From Streptomyces sp. TRM70350 (lineage in GTDB: Bacteria; Actinomycetota; Actinomycetes; Streptomycetales; Streptomycetaceae), in the NCBI RefSeq assembly GCF_019219825.1, contig NZ_JAHUXH010000007.1, positions 62,001-126,000 of the forward strand: 64,000 nucleotides of DNA, given 5' to 3'. Both the position numbers and the translations under genes were made by a program. Of the stretch, positions 33,903-42,544 are shown piece after piece (position 1 is the stretch's first letter; the number at the start of each line of letters is the position of its first letter). The notes beneath the pieces were generated by a model. That model searched no databases. It saw only the letters and a list, made by a program, of their open reading frames with translations, and had not been told where the DNA came from.

Positions 33903-35012
33903 ATGGATCGAGTCATGGATCGAGCCCGGGACACGGCCACCCGGCCCTTCCGCCCCCACCGTGTCGTCGTCCTCGCACTCGACGGACTGCTCCCCTTCGA
34001 GCTGGGCATCCCGCACCGGATCTTCGGCCGTCCCAAGGACGCCCTGGGGCGGCACCTGTACGAGGTCGTCACCTGCTCGGTCCGGCCGCCGGGCCCGGTC
34101 GAGACCGACGCCGACTTCTCCCTGCACGTCGGCAACGGCCCCGAGACCCTCGCCACCGCCGACACGGTGATCATCCCGGCGTCGTACGAACTCGGCCCGG
34201 TCCACGAGGAGGGCGTGCTGACCGACGAACTGGCCGCCGCCCTCGCCCACCTCCGCCCCGGCACCCGCCTGGCCTCCATCTGCACCGGCGTGTACGTCCT
34301 CGCCGCCGCCGGCTACCTGGACGGCCGCCCGGCGACCACGCACTGGGCCGACGCCGAGCGCCTCCAGCGGCTCTTCCCGCGCGTCAGGGTCGACCCGGAC
34401 GTGCTGTTCATCGACGACGGCGACATCCTGACCTCGGCGGGCGTCGCGGCCGGCATCGACCTGTGCCTGCACATCGTGCGCCGCGACCACGGCACGGCGG
34501 TCGCCAACGACGTGGCCCGGCGTACCGTCGTACCCCCGCACCGCGACGGCGGGCAGGCGCAGTACATCCAGCGGCCCGTGCCCGATCCGCAGCAGGCCTC
34601 CACGACCACCGCGCGCGCGTGGGCGCTCGGCCGGCTGCACGAGCCGATCCAGTTGCGGGACATGGCCGCGCAGGTGGCCATGTCGGTACGCACCTTCACG
34701 CGCCGGTTCCGCGAGGAGGTCGGCGTCAGCCCCGGCCAGTGGCTCACCCAGCAGCGCGTCGAGCGCGCCCGCCACCTGCTGGAGTCCACCGACCTGTCCG
34801 TCGACCAGGTGGCCCACGACGCGGGCTTCGGCACGGCGCAGTCGATGCGGCAGCACCTCCAGGCGGCGCTCGGGGTGACGCCGACGGCGTACCGGCGCAC
34901 GTTCCGGGCCGGGCACGGACGGGGTGACGCCCGTCAGAACGTGAGCACCGCCCGCGCCACCCGCCCCGCCTCCGCGTCCGCCCGCGCCTTGTCGAAGTCC
35001 TCCACCGGGTAG
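33903..35012 (+). CDS. GlxA family transcriptional regulator (DJ-1/PfpI domain + AraC HTH)
   Basis: A 369-residue regulator. The N-terminal PfpI-like domain (about 18-190) includes VVVLALDGLLPFELGIPHRI and LASICTGVYVLAAAGYLDGR with the nucleophile-elbow cysteine. The AraC double HTH (about 235-340) includes DMAAQVAMSVRTFTRRFREE and DQVAHDAGFGTAQSMRQHL. Family members end soon after PTAYRRTFR. Here the frame continues about 30 residues and overlaps the convergent gene by 79 bp. One extra G at 34921-34924 would place a TGA at about 34926, so the extension is probably an indel artefact. Confidence 0.9.
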   Translation: MDRVMDRARDTATRPFRPHRVVVLALDGLLPFELGIPHRIFGRPKDALGRHLYEVVTCSVRPPGPVETDADFSLHVGNGPETLATADTVIIPASYELGPVHEEGVLTDELAAALAHLRPGTRLASICTGVYVLAAAGYLDGRPATTHWADAERLQRLFPRVRVDPDVLFIDDGDILTSAGVAAGIDLCLHIVRRDHGTAVANDVARRTVVPPHRDGGQAQYIQRPVPDPQQASTTTARAWALGRLHEPIQLRDMAAQVAMSVRTFTRRFREEVGVSPGQWLTQQRVERARHLLESTDLSVDQVAHDAGFGTAQSMRQHLQAALGVTPTAYRRTFRAGHGRGDARQNVSTARATRPASASARALSKSSTG

Positions 35013-35983
35013 GTCCTGCTCACCAGTTCGTCGAGCAGCAGGCGGCCCTGCCGGTACAGCTCGGCGTACAGGGCGATGTCCCGCTGGGGGCGTGAGGAGC
35101 CGTAGCGGCAGCCGAGGACGGACTTGTCCAGGTACATCGACGACACCCGGAAGGACGCCTCGGCCGTGGCGGGCGGGACACCGAGGAGGACCGCCTGGCC
35201 GTGCCGGTCCAGCGCGTCGATGGCCTGCCGGATCAGCTCCACCCGCCCCACGCACTCGAAGGCGTGGTCCACGCCGGTCGGCAGCAGCTCCGGTACGCCG
35301 TCCATCGACGTGAGGAAGTCGGTCGCGCCGAACTGCCGGGCCGCCGTCTCCTTCGCCGGGTTGGTGTCCACGGCCACGATCCGCAGGGCGCCCGCGAGCC
35401 GCGCGCCCTGCAGGACGTTCAGCCCGATGCCGCCCGTGCCGATCACGAGGACGCTGTCACCGCGGTCCACCCGGGCCCGGTTCAGCACGGCACCCACCCC
35501 GGTCAGCACCCCGCACCCGATGAGCGCCGCCGACGGGAGCGGAATGTCGTTCGGAATCCGGACCGCCTGCACCGCCTGCACCACGGTCCGCTCGGCGAAC
35601 GCCGAGTTGGCGGCGAACTGGTGCACCGGCAGGCCGTCCCGCGTGAAGGGCCGCCCCGGCCGCCCGATCGCCCGCCGGCACATCGTGGGCCGCCCCCGGT
35701 CGCAGTCGGAGCAGGTCCCGCAGTTGGCGAGCGTGGACAGCGCCACATGGTCGCCGGGCACCACATGCGTGACACCCTCCCCCACCGCCTCCACCACACC
35801 CGCGCCCTCATGCCCCAGCACCACAGGAACCGGGAAAGGTATGGTCCCGTCCACCACGGACAGATCGCTGTGACACAGCCCGGCCGCCGCGACCGCCACC
35901 CGCACCTCACCGGCCCGGGGACCCCGTACCTCCAGGTCGTCCACGACCCGGACCTGCTTCCCGTCGAAGACCACGCCCCTCAT
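34934..35983 (-). CDS. Zn-dependent alcohol dehydrogenase (MDR, class III-like)
   Basis: A 349-residue medium-chain dehydrogenase. GLCHSDLSVVDG and PVVLGHEGAGVVEAVG hold the catalytic zinc ligands. CGTCSDCDRGRPTMC supplies the four-cysteine structural zinc. SVLVIGTGGIGLNVLQGARL is the NAD-binding motif. Its ATG overlaps the stop of the acyl-CoA dehydrogenase upstream (ATGA), so the two enzymes are coexpressed. It probably oxidises an alcohol intermediate of the same pathway, or serves as a thiol-dependent aldehyde dehydrogenase. Confidence 0.9.
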   Translation of the reverse strand: MRGVVFDGKQVRVVDDLEVRGPRAGEVRVAVAAAGLCHSDLSVVDGTIPFPVPVVLGHEGAGVVEAVGEGVTHVVPGDHVALSTLANCGTCSDCDRGRPTMCRRAIGRPGRPFTRDGLPVHQFAANSAFAERTVVQAVQAVRIPNDIPLPSAALIGCGVLTGVGAVLNRARVDRGDSVLVIGTGGIGLNVLQGARLAGALRIVAVDTNPAKETAARQFGATDFLTSMDGVPELLPTGVDHAFECVGRVELIRQAIDALDRHGQAVLLGVPPATAEASFRVSSMYLDKSVLGCRYGSSRPQRDIALYAELYRQGRLLLDELVSRTYPVEDFDKARADAEAGRVARAVLTF

Positions 35984-37140
35984 CACGACGCTCCCTCGGG
36001 TTCCCTCGGCAGACCGAGCACCCGCTCGGCGATGATCGTGCGCTGGATCTGGTCGGAGCCGCCGTAGATCGTGTCGGCCCGGGAGAACAGGAACACCTGC
36101 TGCATCGCGTCGAGTTCGTACGGCGCCGAAGGCGACCAGTCCACCGGCCCCACCCCCGCCACCGCGCCCCGCACCTGCATCGCCAGTTCCCCGAGCCGCT
36201 GATGCCAGCCACCCCACAGCAGCTTCGCCACACTCGGCGCCCCCGCCTGCGCCGCCGAACCGCCCAGTGTCCGCAGCGCGTTCCACCGCATCACCCGCAA
36301 CTCGGCCCACTGCCGCACCAGCCGCTCCCGTACGAGGGGATCGCGCACCGCTCCCGAGTCGACCGCCGCCCGCACCACCCGCCCCAACTCGGCGGCGAAA
36401 CCGATCTGCTGGGCCAGTGTCGACACCCCCCGCTCGAACCCGAGCAGACTCATGGCGACCCGCCAGCCGGACCCCTCTCCCCCCACCACGTGCTCCACGC
36501 GCGCGCGTGCCCCGTCGAAGAACACCTCGTTGAAGTCGCTGGCGCCGGTGAGCTGCCGGATGGGCCGCACCTCGATCCGCCCGGGCTGGTCCATGGGCAC
36601 GAGGAGAAAGCTCAGCCCGTGGTGCCGCCGCGACCCCGCCTCGGTCCGGGCCAGCACGAAACACCAGTCCGCCTCGTGCGCCAGCGAGGTCCAGATCTTC
36701 TGCCCGGTGACCCGGTAGCAGGCCCCGCCCGGATCACGTACCGCCGAGGTGCGCACCCCCGCCAGGTCCGAGCCCGCGCCCGGCTCGCTGTACCCCTGGC
36801 ACCACAGCTCGTCCCCCGCGGCGATCGGCGGCAGAAAACGGGCCTTCTGCTCCTCGGTGCCGTGCGCGATGAGGGTCGGCGCGAGCAGATTCTCACCGAT
36901 GTGCCCGGACCGCGGCGGCGCGCCCGACCGGGCGTACTCCTCGGCCCAGACGACCTGCTGAGTCAACGACGCCGTCCGGTTGCCCCAGCCGCCCGAGGCC
37001 CACCCGAGCCCGATCCACCCGGCCTTGCCGAGGGTTCTTTCCCAGCTACGCCGGTCCGCCGCATCACCGGCGTGCGCGCCCAGCCACGCCCGGCACTCCG
37101 CACGGAACGCCTCGTCCTCCGCCGTGAACCCGAACTCCAT
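35983..37140 (-). CDS. Acyl-CoA dehydrogenase, FadE26/FadE29-like type
   Basis: A 385-residue flavoprotein. GFTAEDEAFRAECRAWLGAH begins the helical domain. WCQGYSEPGAGSDLAGVRTS is the flavin-contacting turn (core YSEPGAGSDL). GQKIWTSLAHEADWCFVLAR follows, and the end reads YGGSDQIQRTIIAERVLGLP. Members of this group usually pair with a shorter WEHD-type subunit to form a heterotetramer. None is adjacent, but 16278-17462 would fit. It is coupled to the alcohol dehydrogenase downstream. No operator was found in its promoter. Confidence 0.9.
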   Translation of the reverse strand: MEFGFTAEDEAFRAECRAWLGAHAGDAADRRSWERTLGKAGWIGLGWASGGWGNRTASLTQQVVWAEEYARSGAPPRSGHIGENLLAPTLIAHGTEEQKARFLPPIAAGDELWCQGYSEPGAGSDLAGVRTSAVRDPGGACYRVTGQKIWTSLAHEADWCFVLARTEAGSRRHHGLSFLLVPMDQPGRIEVRPIRQLTGASDFNEVFFDGARARVEHVVGGEGSGWRVAMSLLGFERGVSTLAQQIGFAAELGRVVRAAVDSGAVRDPLVRERLVRQWAELRVMRWNALRTLGGSAAQAGAPSVAKLLWGGWHQRLGELAMQVRGAVAGVGPVDWSPSAPYELDAMQQVFLFSRADTIYGGSDQIQRTIIAERVLGLPREPEGAS

Positions 37141-37180
37141 CAGGGCCCTCCCAACAATTACCGGTGAAGACCAGCGCCGC

Positions 37181-37241
37181 TTAGGGGTCGCGGGGCTGTG
37201 TCGATATGCGGCTCCGCCGCGTGGGCGCGACCAGCCACGAC
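37181..37241. repeat. Common Streptomyces-type intergenic repeat with a small hairpin
   Basis: The stretch from TTAGGGGTCGCGGGG to ACCAGCCACGACG contains the stem GCGGC-TCC-GCCGC (37208-37220) inside the string CGATATGCGGCTCCGCCGCG. I recognise this as a sequence that recurs between genes in many streptomycetes; this is from memory. It lies between two minus-strand genes and may act as a terminator or attenuator. Confidence 0.5.
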
Positions 37242-37281
37242 GAAACCCGCACCCACCACGCCGGAGAAACCACCCGAACTC

Positions 37282-38193
37282 TCAGGCGTTGGGTCGAGCA
37301 CCGTCCCTGGCCGCCCGCTCCATCCCCGCCACCCGTTCCAACAGCGGCATCGGATCCACCCCCACCGACCCCGGCAGAAACTCGGCAATCCGCCCCGGCG
37401 TCCAACCCCCCTCGGCATAAGCGGCCCGCACCTCCCTCGGCTGTGCCCACACCGCGATCTTCGGGCCCGCGATCGTGTACACCTGCCCGGTGATCCCTGC
37501 CTCCCGCGCCCGCTCGGACAGCAGATAGACCACCAGCGCGGCCACGTCCTCCGGCTCCCCGATCTCCGTCAGCTCCGTCGGCACGTTCGCCGACATCCGC
37601 GTACGAGCAACCGGCGCCACCGCGTTCGCGGTCACCCCGTACTTGTGCAGGCCCAGCGCGGCGCTCCGCACCAGCGAGATGACCCCGCCCTTCGCCGCGC
37701 TGTAGTTGGCCTGCGACACGGACCCCTGGTGATTGCCGCTGGTGAACCCGATCAGCGTCCCGCCCCGCTGCTGACGCATCACCGCCGACGCCGCCCGGAA
37801 CACCGTGAACGTGCCCTTGAGGTGAGTGGCGACCACCGGGTCCCACTCCTCCTCGGTCATGTTGAACAGCATCCGCTCCCGCAGGATCCCCGCGACGCAC
37901 ACCACCCCGTCGAGCCGCCCGTACGACGACAGCGCCACGTCGACGACCCGCTGCCCGCCCGCCATCGTGGAGATGTCGTCGGCCACCGCGACCGCCTCGC
38001 CTCCCGCCGCCTCGATCTCCTTGGCCACGGCCTCGGCGACCTCACTGGTCGGTGCGGCACCGTCGACGGCCACCCCGTAGTCGTTGACGACGACCCGCGC
38101 CCCCTCGGCGGCCGCCGCGAGTGCCACCGCCCGGCCGATGCCCCGCCCCGCGCCCGTCACGACGACGACCTTGCCGGTCAAGAAGTTCCCCAC
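37282..38193 (-). CDS. Short-chain dehydrogenase/reductase (hydroxyacyl-CoA dehydrogenase-like)
   Basis: A 303-residue classical SDR. VVVVTGAGRGIGRAVALAAA is the NAD-binding motif. Asp in VVVNDYGVAVDG resembles the MFE-2/17-beta-HSD4 type. VCVAGILRERMLFNMTEEEW is followed by the catalytic Ser in IGFTSGNHQG and Tyr/Lys in YSAAKGG. A C-terminal extension of about 60 residues (VWAQPREVRAAYAEGGWTPG) is typical of MFE-2-like 3-hydroxyacyl-CoA dehydrogenases. The GTG start at 38193 lies 22 bp from a partial operator. It is divergent from the cyclase gene and likely catalyses the beta-oxidation dehydrogenation step. Confidence 0.9.
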   Translation of the reverse strand: MGNFLTGKVVVVTGAGRGIGRAVALAAAAEGARVVVNDYGVAVDGAAPTSEVAEAVAKEIEAAGGEAVAVADDISTMAGGQRVVDVALSSYGRLDGVVCVAGILRERMLFNMTEEEWDPVVATHLKGTFTVFRAASAVMRQQRGGTLIGFTSGNHQGSVSQANYSAAKGGVISLVRSAALGLHKYGVTANAVAPVARTRMSANVPTELTEIGEPEDVAALVVYLLSERAREAGITGQVYTIAGPKIAVWAQPREVRAAYAEGGWTPGRIAEFLPGSVGVDPMPLLERVAGMERAARDGARPNA

Positions 38194-38215
38194 GCCCGGC
38201 CCCTTCCCGCAGTTT

Positions 38216-38230
38216 CTGACGGTCCATTAG
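38216..38230. promoter_or_regulatory. Partial operator palindrome between the SDR and cyclase genes
   Basis: CTGACGGTCCATTAG keeps the left half of the element and 4 of 6 bases of the right half. It lies in the 84-bp divergent promoter. Confidence 0.5.
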
Positions 38231-38277
38231 ATTCTATGTCCCGTCGGATGCCCCGACACAAGCCCCGGGGAGGGCCC

Positions 38278-39204
38278 ATGTCACTGCCGGCCGAGTTCCA
38301 CGAGATCGCGGGGCGCGTGAACAACTGGGGGCGTTGGGGCGCGGACGACGAGATCGGGACTCTCAACCTGATCACCGACGAGGTGGTCCGCGGGGCCGCC
38401 GCCGAGGTCCGCACCGGACAGCGGATACCGCTCGCGCTGCCGCTGCGGCAGGACGGCGTACAGACCGGGATGATCCCCGGGCGGGTCAATCCGCTGCACG
38501 TGATGGTGCAGATCAACCAGGAGCTGTTCGGGCCGGGCACGGTCGCCTGCAGCGACGACGCGGTGACCATGGGACTGCAGGCGGCCACCCATTGGGACGC
38601 GCTGCCCCATGTCTCGCACTCGGGCCGGCTCTACAACGGCCGTCCGGCGGACACCGTCACCGCGCACGGCGGCGCCGAGTTCAGCGGGATCGACACCGCG
38701 CGGCACATCGTCTCGCGCGGGGTGCTGCTGGACGTGGCCCGCGCGCGGGGGACGGACCGGCTGGACGGCGGGCACGCGGTCACCCCCGAGGACCTGGACG
38801 CGGCCGAGGAACTCGCGGGCACGCGCGTGCGTGCCGGTGACATCGTGCTCGTACGGACGGGGCAGATCCAGGCGTATCTCGCCGGGGACCGGCACGGGTA
38901 CGCGTTCCCCTCGCCGGGGCTGTCGATCCGTACGCCGGAGTGGTTCCACGCGCGCGATGTCGCGGCCGTCGCGAACGACACCCTCACATTTGAGATGTTT
39001 CCGCCGGAGACAGAGGGTTTGTGGCTGCCCGTGCATGCCCTGCATCTGGTGGAGATGGGAATGCCGCAGGGCCAGAACTGGAATCTCGAAGAGTTGTCCA
39101 CAGCCTGTGGAGAAACGGGCCACTCCGCGTTTCTGCTGTCCGCGACGCCCGAGCCATTCGTCGGCGCGACGGGGTCACCGGTGGCGCCGGTCGCCATCCT
39201 GTGA
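38278..39204 (+). CDS. Cyclase family protein (kynurenine formamidase-like)
   Basis: A 308-residue metal-dependent hydrolase-like protein. NNWGRWGADDEIGTLNLITD opens the fold. GLQAATHWDALPHVSHSGRL carries the HxD-type motif (HWDALPHVSH). SRGVLLDVARARG and DIVLVRTGQIQAYL follow, with PVHALHLVEMGMPQGQNWNL near the end. GGGGAGGG precedes ATG 38278. The family includes formamidases and bacterial cyclases that open rings. It is divergent from the SDR and shares its partial operator, so a ring-opening hydrolase of the catabolic set is plausible. Confidence 0.87.
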   Translation: MSLPAEFHEIAGRVNNWGRWGADDEIGTLNLITDEVVRGAAAEVRTGQRIPLALPLRQDGVQTGMIPGRVNPLHVMVQINQELFGPGTVACSDDAVTMGLQAATHWDALPHVSHSGRLYNGRPADTVTAHGGAEFSGIDTARHIVSRGVLLDVARARGTDRLDGGHAVTPEDLDAAEELAGTRVRAGDIVLVRTGQIQAYLAGDRHGYAFPSPGLSIRTPEWFHARDVAAVANDTLTFEMFPPETEGLWLPVHALHLVEMGMPQGQNWNLEELSTACGETGHSAFLLSATPEPFVGATGSPVAPVAIL

Positions 39205-39235
39205 GAACCCCGGTGAACCCCGCCCTTTGGTGAAT

Positions 39236-39292
39236 CCGGATGGCGGCGCGTGCGCGTTCGCCCCGAGCGCGGCGCCACACGCCACCATCCGG
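39236..39292. terminator. Stem-loop after the cyclase gene
   Basis: CCGGATGG (39236-39243) pairs perfectly with CCATCCGG (39285-39292), and the stem extends inward with mismatches (CGGCGCGTG against CACACGCCA). It lies 32 bp after the cyclase stop. Confidence 0.6.
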
Positions 39293-39585
39293 CTCCGGCG
39301 CACCCGCCCCGGTTCCCCTGCCTTGATGGCCGGAACCAACGCCGAATCGCGACACGCACTCGACGAGGGCTCCCGTCACCGAAACCCTCGCCGTCCCCTC
39401 GCGGCGAATCGCTCCCCTTAGCGTGATCAGCCGCACACGACCCGTCAACAGTGGTTCGGAGATTCCCCGCTCAGGTCCTGCTCGGCATGGGCGCGCACGG
39501 AAGCACACACGGGCGCACATCCCCTCGTCGAACCTGGTGAGCGCGGCACCCCTGCAACCGTGCCCCGGTCACGACACCGGGCGCC
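39293..39585. other. Intergenic region without a recognised gene
   Basis: After the terminator hairpin no frame has a ribosome site or a conserved product. The HATPase gene is read toward this region, so it is a double 3' untranslated stretch. TTGATGGCCGG and CGCTAAGGGGAGCG are AT-richer spots without a clear role. Confidence 0.4.
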
Positions 39586-40089
39586 TCAGACGGCCTCGTA
39601 CGCCAGCCCCTCGTAGCCCTCGTATCCGTCGAGCCCTTCCAGGCCCTCACAGGCGGCCACCGCGCCGCCCCCGTACGCCACGGCCGCGGCGCGCGATTCG
39701 GCGCAGCGGTCGAGTTCGCACCAGATGCGCTTGCCGGCGCCCTCGGGGCTCCAGCCCCAGCGGTCGGCGAGGCCGTCGACGAGTGCCAGGCCGCGGCCGC
39801 CGGTCTCCTCGCAGTCCACCCACCGGGGCACCGGGGCGCGGGTGCTGCCGTCGGCCACCTCCACGCGGACGGTGGCCGGCTGGGGTACGGAGATACGCAG
39901 CACGGCGGGGCAGCCGGTGTGCACGACGGCGTTGGTGACGAGTTCGGAGACGAGCAGGATCAGCGCCTCGGCGAGCGGTTCGTCGGCCGCTATCCCGCAC
40001 CCGGCGAGCCGCGATCGGGCCCACCGCCGGGCGCGCCCCACTTCCGCGGGGTCGGGCCGGATCTCCAGCTGCACTTGAAGCACCTGCAC
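39586..40089 (-). CDS. ATP-binding protein, anti-sigma kinase-like (HATPase_c)
   Basis: A 167-residue GHKL ATPase of the RsbW/SpoIIAB type. VGRARRWARSRLAGCGI leads to the N-box LILLVSELVTNAVVHTGCPA and the G1/G2 boxes (VADGSTRAP, ETGGRGLALVDGLADRWGW). The C-terminal tail, GLEGLDGYEGYEGLAYEAV, is repetitive and acidic. Streptomycetes carry dozens of such proteins, some acting on sigma-B-type factors. It is monocistronic with a GTG start at 40089. Confidence 0.87.
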   Translation of the reverse strand: MQVLQVQLEIRPDPAEVGRARRWARSRLAGCGIAADEPLAEALILLVSELVTNAVVHTGCPAVLRISVPQPATVRVEVADGSTRAPVPRWVDCEETGGRGLALVDGLADRWGWSPEGAGKRIWCELDRCAESRAAAVAYGGGAVAACEGLEGLDGYEGYEGLAYEAV

Positions 40090-40282
40090 CGCTCACACCA
40101 TCCGAACCGGTGGACACAGAGGCTCACGCCTCATGAGGGCCACGATCGTAGCCATTTTCTGCATGACCAGAACAACGGCCAGAGCAGGGATCACGGAACG
40201 TGAATCCCTTGCGCAACAGCATGGTTGACGTACAGTCACCCCAACAAGCGCTTCGGGCATATTCCAGCGCGAAGGAGTACCC

Positions 40283-40399
40283 GTGCGGCATACTGTGCGA
40301 CGCTCGTCGCAGAGAGTCGAACAGGCGGCGGAACAAGGCCCGTCACCGGCACGGCTCGTGCTCGGAACCTCTCGCATCTCACACAAGGTACCGGAGTGA
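40283..40399 (+). CDS. Possible 38-residue small protein
   Basis: A short frame with a strong ribosome site (GAAGGAG, 6 nt before the GTG) reads RHTVRRSSQRVEQAAEQGPS and ends in SHKVPE. It is basic and soluble. I do not recognise it. It is the only candidate gene in the 440-bp stretch between 40089 and 40530, whose upstream part is AT-richer and likely holds promoters for this frame and for the HATPase gene. Confidence 0.35.
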   Translation: MRHTVRRSSQRVEQAAEQGPSPARLVLGTSRISHKVPE

Positions 40400-40529
40400 A
40401 CCTTCGACTCCAGGACGCGACGAGTCACACCTAGGACACAAGCCGGCATCAACGCTCCGTGATTCCGGTATGCCACATTCCGCGACATCTTTTTGCCAGG
40501 GTTCGCCGACGCCGCAGGCCGGCGCCCCG

Positions 40530-41408
40530 TCAGGCCGTTCCGGCCACCAGATCGCACGCGAGCACTTCCTCACTCTCCGTGTCACCGCCCGCACGCTGGG
40601 TCCGCACCCAGGCCCGCTTCAGATGCAGATGCACCTCTGCCTCCCAGGTGAAGCCCATGCCGCCGTGCACCTGGAGGCAGTCGCGGGCGCCGCGCACGGC
40701 CGCCTCGTCGGCGAGCAGCCGGGCCGCGGCGATGTCCACGGGGTCCGCCGTGACGGCCGCCGCGTACACGGCGGCACGGGCCACCTCCACCCGTACGAGC
40801 GTCCGCGCGCAGAGCTGCTGTACGGCCTGGAAGGCGCCGATGGGCCGACCGAACTGCTCACGGGTCCGGGCGTGTTGCGCCGCCAGCTCGCACACACGCG
40901 CGGCCGTGCCGAGCTGCTCCGCCGCCGTGAGCAGCACGGCCACCGGATCGGCCGCTCCCCGGTCCCCCGGCACCCGGTGCAGCGGCGTCAGCGGGTCCAC
41001 CGACCGCAGCGGTACTGCCCCGGAGGCGTCCCCGCGTACGACGTCGGCCTCCGCCAGCCACTCCACCACCCCGCCCCCGTCGACGGCCGCCACGGCGACC
41101 GACCCGTCGGCCGCGCCGGGCTCCTCGCCGGCCGCGAGATGCGTGGCCAGCAACGGACCCGGCAGCAGCGCCCGTCCGGCCTCCTCGAACGCCAACACGG
41201 CCTCCGGCAGGCCGAGTCCGACGCCGCCCTGCGCCTCCGGCAGGCGCAGGGCGAAGAACCCCGCCGCGCCCAGCTCCCGCCACAGGGCGCGGTCGAGCGC
41301 GGGCGCGTCCACAGCCGCCCGGAGCGCCTCAGGACCGAAGCGCCGGTCGAGCAGCTGCCGTATCGCCGCCCGCAACGCGCGCTGCTCGTCGGTGAGTCGA
41401 AAGCGCAC
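40530..41408 (-). CDS. Acyl-CoA dehydrogenase small (WE-type) subunit
   Basis: A 292-residue dehydrogenase, shorter than the usual 340-390, mainly through a reduced middle beta domain. FRLTDEQRALRAAIRQLLDR begins it. REQFGRPIGAFQAVQQLCAR and VHGGMGFTWEAEVHLHLKRA carry the family core and the probable Glu base. Its GTG starts 2 bp after the stop of the partner dehydrogenase at 41411, a tight linkage typical of heterotetrameric FadE pairs such as FadE28/29. It is the last gene of the amidohydrolase operon. Confidence 0.87.
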   Translation of the reverse strand: MRFRLTDEQRALRAAIRQLLDRRFGPEALRAAVDAPALDRALWRELGAAGFFALRLPEAQGGVGLGLPEAVLAFEEAGRALLPGPLLATHLAAGEEPGAADGSVAVAAVDGGGVVEWLAEADVVRGDASGAVPLRSVDPLTPLHRVPGDRGAADPVAVLLTAAEQLGTAARVCELAAQHARTREQFGRPIGAFQAVQQLCARTLVRVEVARAAVYAAAVTADPVDIAAARLLADEAAVRGARDCLQVHGGMGFTWEAEVHLHLKRAWVRTQRAGGDTESEEVLACDLVAGTA

Positions 41409-41410
41409 GG

Positions 41411-42544
41411 CTACCGCCCCTTCGGGAGGCCGAGGACGCGTTCGGCCACGATGGTGTGCTGGATCTGTGAGGTGCCGGCCGCGATGGTGTACGACAGCGA
41501 GGACAGCCGGTCGAGGACCCACGGCCGGTCCAGGTCCAGCGACTCGGCGCCCAGGACGTCGGCGGCGGTGTCGTAGAGGTCCTGACGCGCGTGCGAGTAC
41601 CTCAGTTTGAAAACCGAACCCCCCACTCCGGGGACCCCGCCCGAGGCCTCCGCCTCGCTGACGTTCCACTGGGTGAGCCGCCACAGCGCCCGGAACTCGG
41701 CGTTCAGCCGCCCCAGCCGCCGGCGCAGGACGGGATCGTCCCAGCGGCCGTTCCTGCGCGCCTCACGGGCCAGTTCGCCCAGCACCCGGCGGCAGGCCAC
41801 CACCTCGCCCACGAACGCCGTACCGCGCTCGAACGACAGCGTCACCATGGTCACCCGCCAGCCGTCGTTCTCCTCCCCGACCCGGTTGGCGACCGGCACC
41901 CGCACCTCGTCGAGGAACACCTCGGCGAACTCGGCCGACCCGGCGAGGGTGCGCAGCGGCCGTACGGTGATGCCCGGCGCGTCCATGGGCACGGCCAGCC
42001 AGCTGATCCCCCGGTGCCGGGGCGCGGCGGGGTCCGTGCGCACCAACAGCTCGCACCAGTCGGCGACTTCGGCATGGGAGGTCCAGATCTTGGACCCACT
42101 CACCACATAGTCGTCGCCGTCCCGCCACGCGCGCGTGCGCAGGGCCGCGAGGTCGCTTCCGGCGTCCGGTTCACTGAATCCCTGGCACCAGACCTGCTCG
42201 CCGCGCAGGATGGGCGGCAGCCAGCGGGCGCGCTGTTCTTCAGTCCCCTCGGCGGCGATCGTGGGCCCCGCGTGCAGCAGCCCGACGAAGTTGGCGCCCA
42301 CATAGGGGGCCCCCGCCTTTTCGGTCTCCTCCAGGAAGATCAGGCGAACGCTCGGTGATCCGCCCCAGTGAACGTCCCCGTACCCCGCGTCGTACAGCAT
42401 CCGCTGCCACCCGAGGTCGTACGCGCGCCGCCCGGGCCAGTCGTCCGGGGGCGGCTTGGGCGGCAGGGACGGCAGCACGCCCCCCAGCCACTGACGCAGC
42501 CGGGCCCGGAAGTCCTCCTCCTCGGGCGTGTACGTCAGGTCCAC
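41411..42544 (-). CDS. Acyl-CoA dehydrogenase large (QIQ-ERVLGLP) subunit
   Basis: A 377-residue flavoprotein. LTYTPEEEDFRARLRQWLGG opens it. VWCQGFSEPDAGSDLAALRT and VSGSKIWTSHAEVADWCELL match the flavin-binding segments. The end reads TSQIQHTIVAERVLGLPKGR. The GTG start shares one base with the amidohydrolase stop. Together with the WE-type subunit immediately downstream it most likely forms an alpha2-beta2 acyl-CoA dehydrogenase acting on a bulky CoA thioester. Confidence 0.9.
   Translation of the reverse strand: MDLTYTPEEEDFRARLRQWLGGVLPSLPPKPPPDDWPGRRAYDLGWQRMLYDAGYGDVHWGGSPSVRLIFLEETEKAGAPYVGANFVGLLHAGPTIAAEGTEEQRARWLPPILRGEQVWCQGFSEPDAGSDLAALRTRAWRDGDDYVVSGSKIWTSHAEVADWCELLVRTDPAAPRHRGISWLAVPMDAPGITVRPLRTLAGSAEFAEVFLDEVRVPVANRVGEENDGWRVTMVTLSFERGTAFVGEVVACRRVLGELAREARRNGRWDDPVLRRRLGRLNAEFRALWRLTQWNVSEAEASGGVPGVGGSVFKLRYSHARQDLYDTAADVLGAESLDLDRPWVLDRLSSLSYTIAAGTSQIQHTIVAERVLGLPKGR

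Noticed and set aside
31477..34170. 897-residue open frame on the plus strand
   Set aside because: It is antisense to the SpoIIE phosphatase and the MFS gene, whose domains are clear.
40223..40239. TTGACGTACAGTCAC as another operator copy
   Set aside because: Only 9 of 12 arm positions match and it precedes no catabolic gene; it is more likely part of a promoter.
40093..40557. 154-residue minus-strand frame in the 40-kb gap
   Set aside because: Cys/Arg/Ser-rich text with no ribosome site or conserved pattern; the small GTG frame opposite has better translation signals.
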